The notes beneath the pieces are model-generated. The model saw only the letters and a program-made list of their open reading frames with translations, did not search any database and was not told where the DNA came from. The position numbers and the translations under genes were made by a program. Shown here piece after piece: positions 62,157 through 64,000 of a stretch of DNA of 64,000 bases; position 1 is the stretch's first letter, and the number at the start of each line of letters is the position of its first letter. Origin of the DNA: Sphaerochaetaceae bacterium (GTDB lineage Bacteria > Spirochaetota > Spirochaetia > Sphaerochaetales > Sphaerochaetaceae); the NCBI GenBank assembly GCA_028532765.1, contig JAQQAR010000008.1, forward strand, positions 62,001 to 126,000, written 5' to 3'.

Positions 62157-63227
62157 TCAGGAACCCAGGCACACCCCGATATCCTTCGCACAGGTGATCA
62201 GGTAGTGGTCCTTGGGAATGTATTTGACAGGACCTGCGACTTTCTCCAGAGGAACGGTCACAATCTTGTTGTCCTGGACTGCCATCATATTCCCCCACTT
62301 GTCCTTCATGATCTCCTGGGCACATCGACTGCCCAGTGAGGTTGAAAGCAATCGGTCGTAGGGAGTGGGAGTGCCACCACGCTGCACATAGCCGAGAATG
62401 GTTACCCTGGCTTCCCTTCCGGTGAGACGCTCCAGGTTGGCTGCCAGCTGCGGGGTACGGGTCCTGAGCATCTCCTCAACCTTCTCCTTGCCATCCTCTT
62501 CTTCAAGTACCTTTGCCATACTCTTTGACATGGCTCCCTCAGCAACCACCACAATACTGAACTTCTTCCCTTCCCTCGTACGTCTGAGAATTGCATCAGC
62601 GACCACCTGTTCATCATAGGGAATCTCAGGAAGCAGAATGACATCAGCACCACCGGCAAGACCGGCACCGAGTGCAAGCCAACCCACCTTATGGCCCATG
62701 GTCTCCAGAATGATAATTCTATGGTGGCTGCTCGCGGTACTATGCAACCTGTCGACTGCCTCGGTTGCAATCATCATCGCTGTATCATAGCCGAATGAAA
62801 CATCTGTATGCATCACATCATTGTCGATGGTCTTGGGAAGCGTCAGGACATTCAACCCTGCACTGGCCAAGCGGTAGGAGTTCTTCTGGGTTCCCCCACC
62901 CCCAAGACACACAAGACCACTGAGGTGATTGGAGTGGTAGTTCTCGACAATGACATCAGTCATGTCCATGATCTTCCCACCTACCGGCATCTTATGGGGT
63001 TTATCGCGGCTGGAGCCCAGAATGGTGCCACCCCGTGTGATGATACCCGAGAGGTATGCATCATTGAGCTCAACAAACCGATTCTCCATCAGACCACGGT
63101 ACCCATCAAGGTACCCGATCAAGGTGTAACCGCCCTCATGAAGCAATGTCTTGCCTACTGCTCGTATCGCCGAATTCAATCCAGGGGTATCTCCTCCAGA
63201 GGTCAGTATCCCAATCAATTTGCTCAT
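62157..63227 (-). CDS. pfkA: 6-phosphofructokinase family enzyme
   Basis: Phosphorylates fructose-6-phosphate. The 356-aa protein has [15 protein letters not shown] (9-23), PKTIDNDV (131-138, catalytic Asp), [12 protein letters not shown] and [17 protein letters not shown]. The phosphodonor loop reads LGGGGTQ (108-114): Gly111 replaces the Asp of the usual GGDGS/T, so ATP versus pyrophosphate use cannot be assigned by the normal rule. AAGGAGT gives the ribosome-binding site, inside the end of the parA remnant 5 bases upstream. Confidence 0.88.
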   Translation of the reverse strand: MSKLIGILTSGGDTPGLNSAIRAVGKTLLHEGGYTLIGYLDGYRGLMENRFVELNDAYLSGIITRGGTILGSSRDKPHKMPVGGKIMDMTDVIVENYHSNHLSGLVCLGGGGTQKNSYRLASAGLNVLTLPKTIDNDVMHTDVSFGYDTAMMIATEAVDRLHSTASSHHRIIILETMGHKVGWLALGAGLAGGADVILLPEIPYDEQVVADAILRRTREGKKFSIVVVAEGAMSKSMAKVLEEEDGKEKVEEMLRTRTPQLAANLERLTGREARVTILGYVQRGGTPTPYDRLLSTSLGSRCAQEIMKDKWGNMMAVQDNKIVTVPLEKVAGPVKYIPKDHYLITCAKDIGVCLGS

Positions 63228-63232
63228 CGATA

Positions 63233-63794
63233 TTACTCCTTTTTCCCAGTACGCTCACTCGGTGAACGCTGTCGTAGATATGGTACCAACTCGCCATACA
63301 GACCACGGAAAGCAGTTGCTCCTTTCCCCTTTGCATTGCTTGTCACTACCGGTTTCTGTATCTCACCCATTTTCTCTATCTCACTCGCGAAAGGAATCAC
63401 CGTTTGCAGTGCCTCTTTTCTCTGCAACAACTCCCGGGTAGTCTCTACCTGCAGTTTCTTTCTTCTGTCAAGCATGGAGACAACCATTCTCACTCGTGTA
63501 TCTTTCTGCTCCAATGGAAAGATAGCGATAAGCCGTTGAGGACGGCAGTACATCCAGGGAAGAGAAACTGGTGGCCTGGATTTGCTTCGTCAATTGCTTG
63601 CCACCCTTCACCAATGCAGTTGCATCATGACTTTTCCTCGGCTTTACATCCAGCAAGTAGCTGCTTGACCCCAAGGGGGCAAGATCGAGCAACAATGTCC
63701 GCTGTCCAGCCATCGCAGAGAGCACGGCCAGGTTCACACTGATGGTGCTCTTTCCTACTCCCCCCTTGATGCTGTACACGGCCAATGTTGTCAT
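63233..63794 (-). pseudogene. parA-like ATPase, broken by internal deletion and frameshift
   Basis: The N-terminal frame (63794-63468, 108 codons) has YSIKGGVGKSTISVNLA (deviant Walker A), LLLDLAPLGSSSYLL and LDVLPSSTAYRYLS, then runs into unrelated residues and a stop. The C-terminal part resumes in another frame near 63535 (VVSMLDRRKKLQVETTREL, IEKMGEIQKPV, FRGLYGEL) and ends at 63233. About 65-70 codons between them, including the Walker B/switch II region, are missing, and the total (562 bases) is not a multiple of three. GGGAGG precedes the start, which overlaps the CHAD gene stop. The N-terminal fragment may still be translated. Confidence 0.8.
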
Positions 63795-64000
63795 GTCATC
63801 TCCTCCCAGTACTCACTACTCAAATGACGGTACTCACCTACCAGGTGCTGTACTTCCTTCTCTACATCAACCAGGACCCGCAAGGTTTCAATGGGGGGTT
63901 TCTTCTGTGTTAACAGCAAGTCCTGCAAGAGGATGAGGTCGTGCCACTTGCCAAGAATCTTCTCAAGTTCATACAGCCTCTTATCCTGCTTGACGGATGC
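63791..64000 (-). CDS. CHAD-domain protein (C-terminal part; start lies outside the window)
   Basis: An open frame of 69 codons to the window edge. LYELEKILGKWHDLILLQDLL resembles the C-terminal helical repeat of CHAD (conserved histidine alpha-helical) domains, which bind polyphosphate. The stop TGA overlaps the ATG of the parA-like gene, so the two were co-transcribed. The call rests on a short segment. Confidence 0.55.
   Translation of the reverse strand, partial: ASVKQDKRLYELEKILGKWHDLILLQDLLLTQKKPPIETLRVLVDVEKEVQHLVGEYRHLSSEYWEEMT

Noticed and set aside
63468..63794. Intact small ParA-like protein of 108 aa
   Set aside because: The matching C-terminal half follows directly in another frame, so a broken larger gene is the simpler reading.

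Overview
The window is a gene-dense, housekeeping-rich bacterial chromosome segment, most likely from a spirochaete of the Sphaerochaeta/Treponema group. This is inferred from four things: a short SMC protein next to rnhB and a PUR-alpha-like (BpuR/DUF3276) gene, an order I recall from Borrelia; a eukaryotic-like isoleucyl-tRNA synthetase; Rnf genes in the order C-D-G-E-A-B; and a fermentative outfit of 2-hydroxyacyl-CoA dehydratase-type proteins with an oxidative pentose-phosphate pair. No rRNA, CRISPR array, transposon or prophage was seen. No gap between genes exceeds 300 bases.

Layout. Bases 1-2.5k hold the 5' part of dnaG, a YkgJ-like gene, tRNA-Tyr, tRNA-Thr and a solitary rpsD. Bases 2.5-8.1k carry a tctCBA transporter, aroA and lacI operon on the minus strand, followed by thiN / membrane protein / aroH (8.1-9.5k). 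Bases 9.6-13.9k hold DUF1015, a TsaC-like gene, an FtsB-like gene, a degenerate GGDEF-like membrane protein and RNase Z. Bases 13.9-28.1k are one unbroken minus-strand run: rnfCDGEAB, a GH57-like pseudoenzyme, prfB (with the classic +1 programmed frameshift), a PEGA protein, ftsY, a secreted repeat protein and a Lol/MacB-like ABC exporter.

Bases 28.1-44.1k are mostly plus strand: a P-loop/Asp23-like protein, pcnB (minus), hisS, a DEAH helicase, aroB (minus), cysteine desulfurase plus thiI, a two-gene acyl-CoA-dehydratase-activase pair, and pgl-zwf. Bases 44.1-51k hold trpS, an FmdB zinc ribbon, a lipoprotein, ileS and a second CCA/PAP nucleotidyltransferase. Bases 50.8-59.6k are a translation/SRP/chromosome run on the minus strand: smc; ffh-rpsP-khpA-rimM-trmD-rplS-hypothetical-coaD; rpmF-acpP-rnc. 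Bases 59.6-64k hold rnhB, the PUR-like gene, tRNA-Gly, a DUF1848 gene, pfkA, a broken parA-like gene and the end of a CHAD-domain gene.

The most notable observations are: (i) several genes that lack a Shine-Dalgarno sequence and whose ATG lies 6-7 bases after a good -10 box, suggesting leaderless mRNAs; (ii) an SMC protein with no recognisable hinge domain; (iii) a GH57-family protein that appears to have lost its catalytic residues, embedded between rnfB and prfB; (iv) a parA-like gene that has lost its Walker B region and reading frame, next to a CHAD gene. All functional calls come from reading the sequence and remembered family features; no database search was run.
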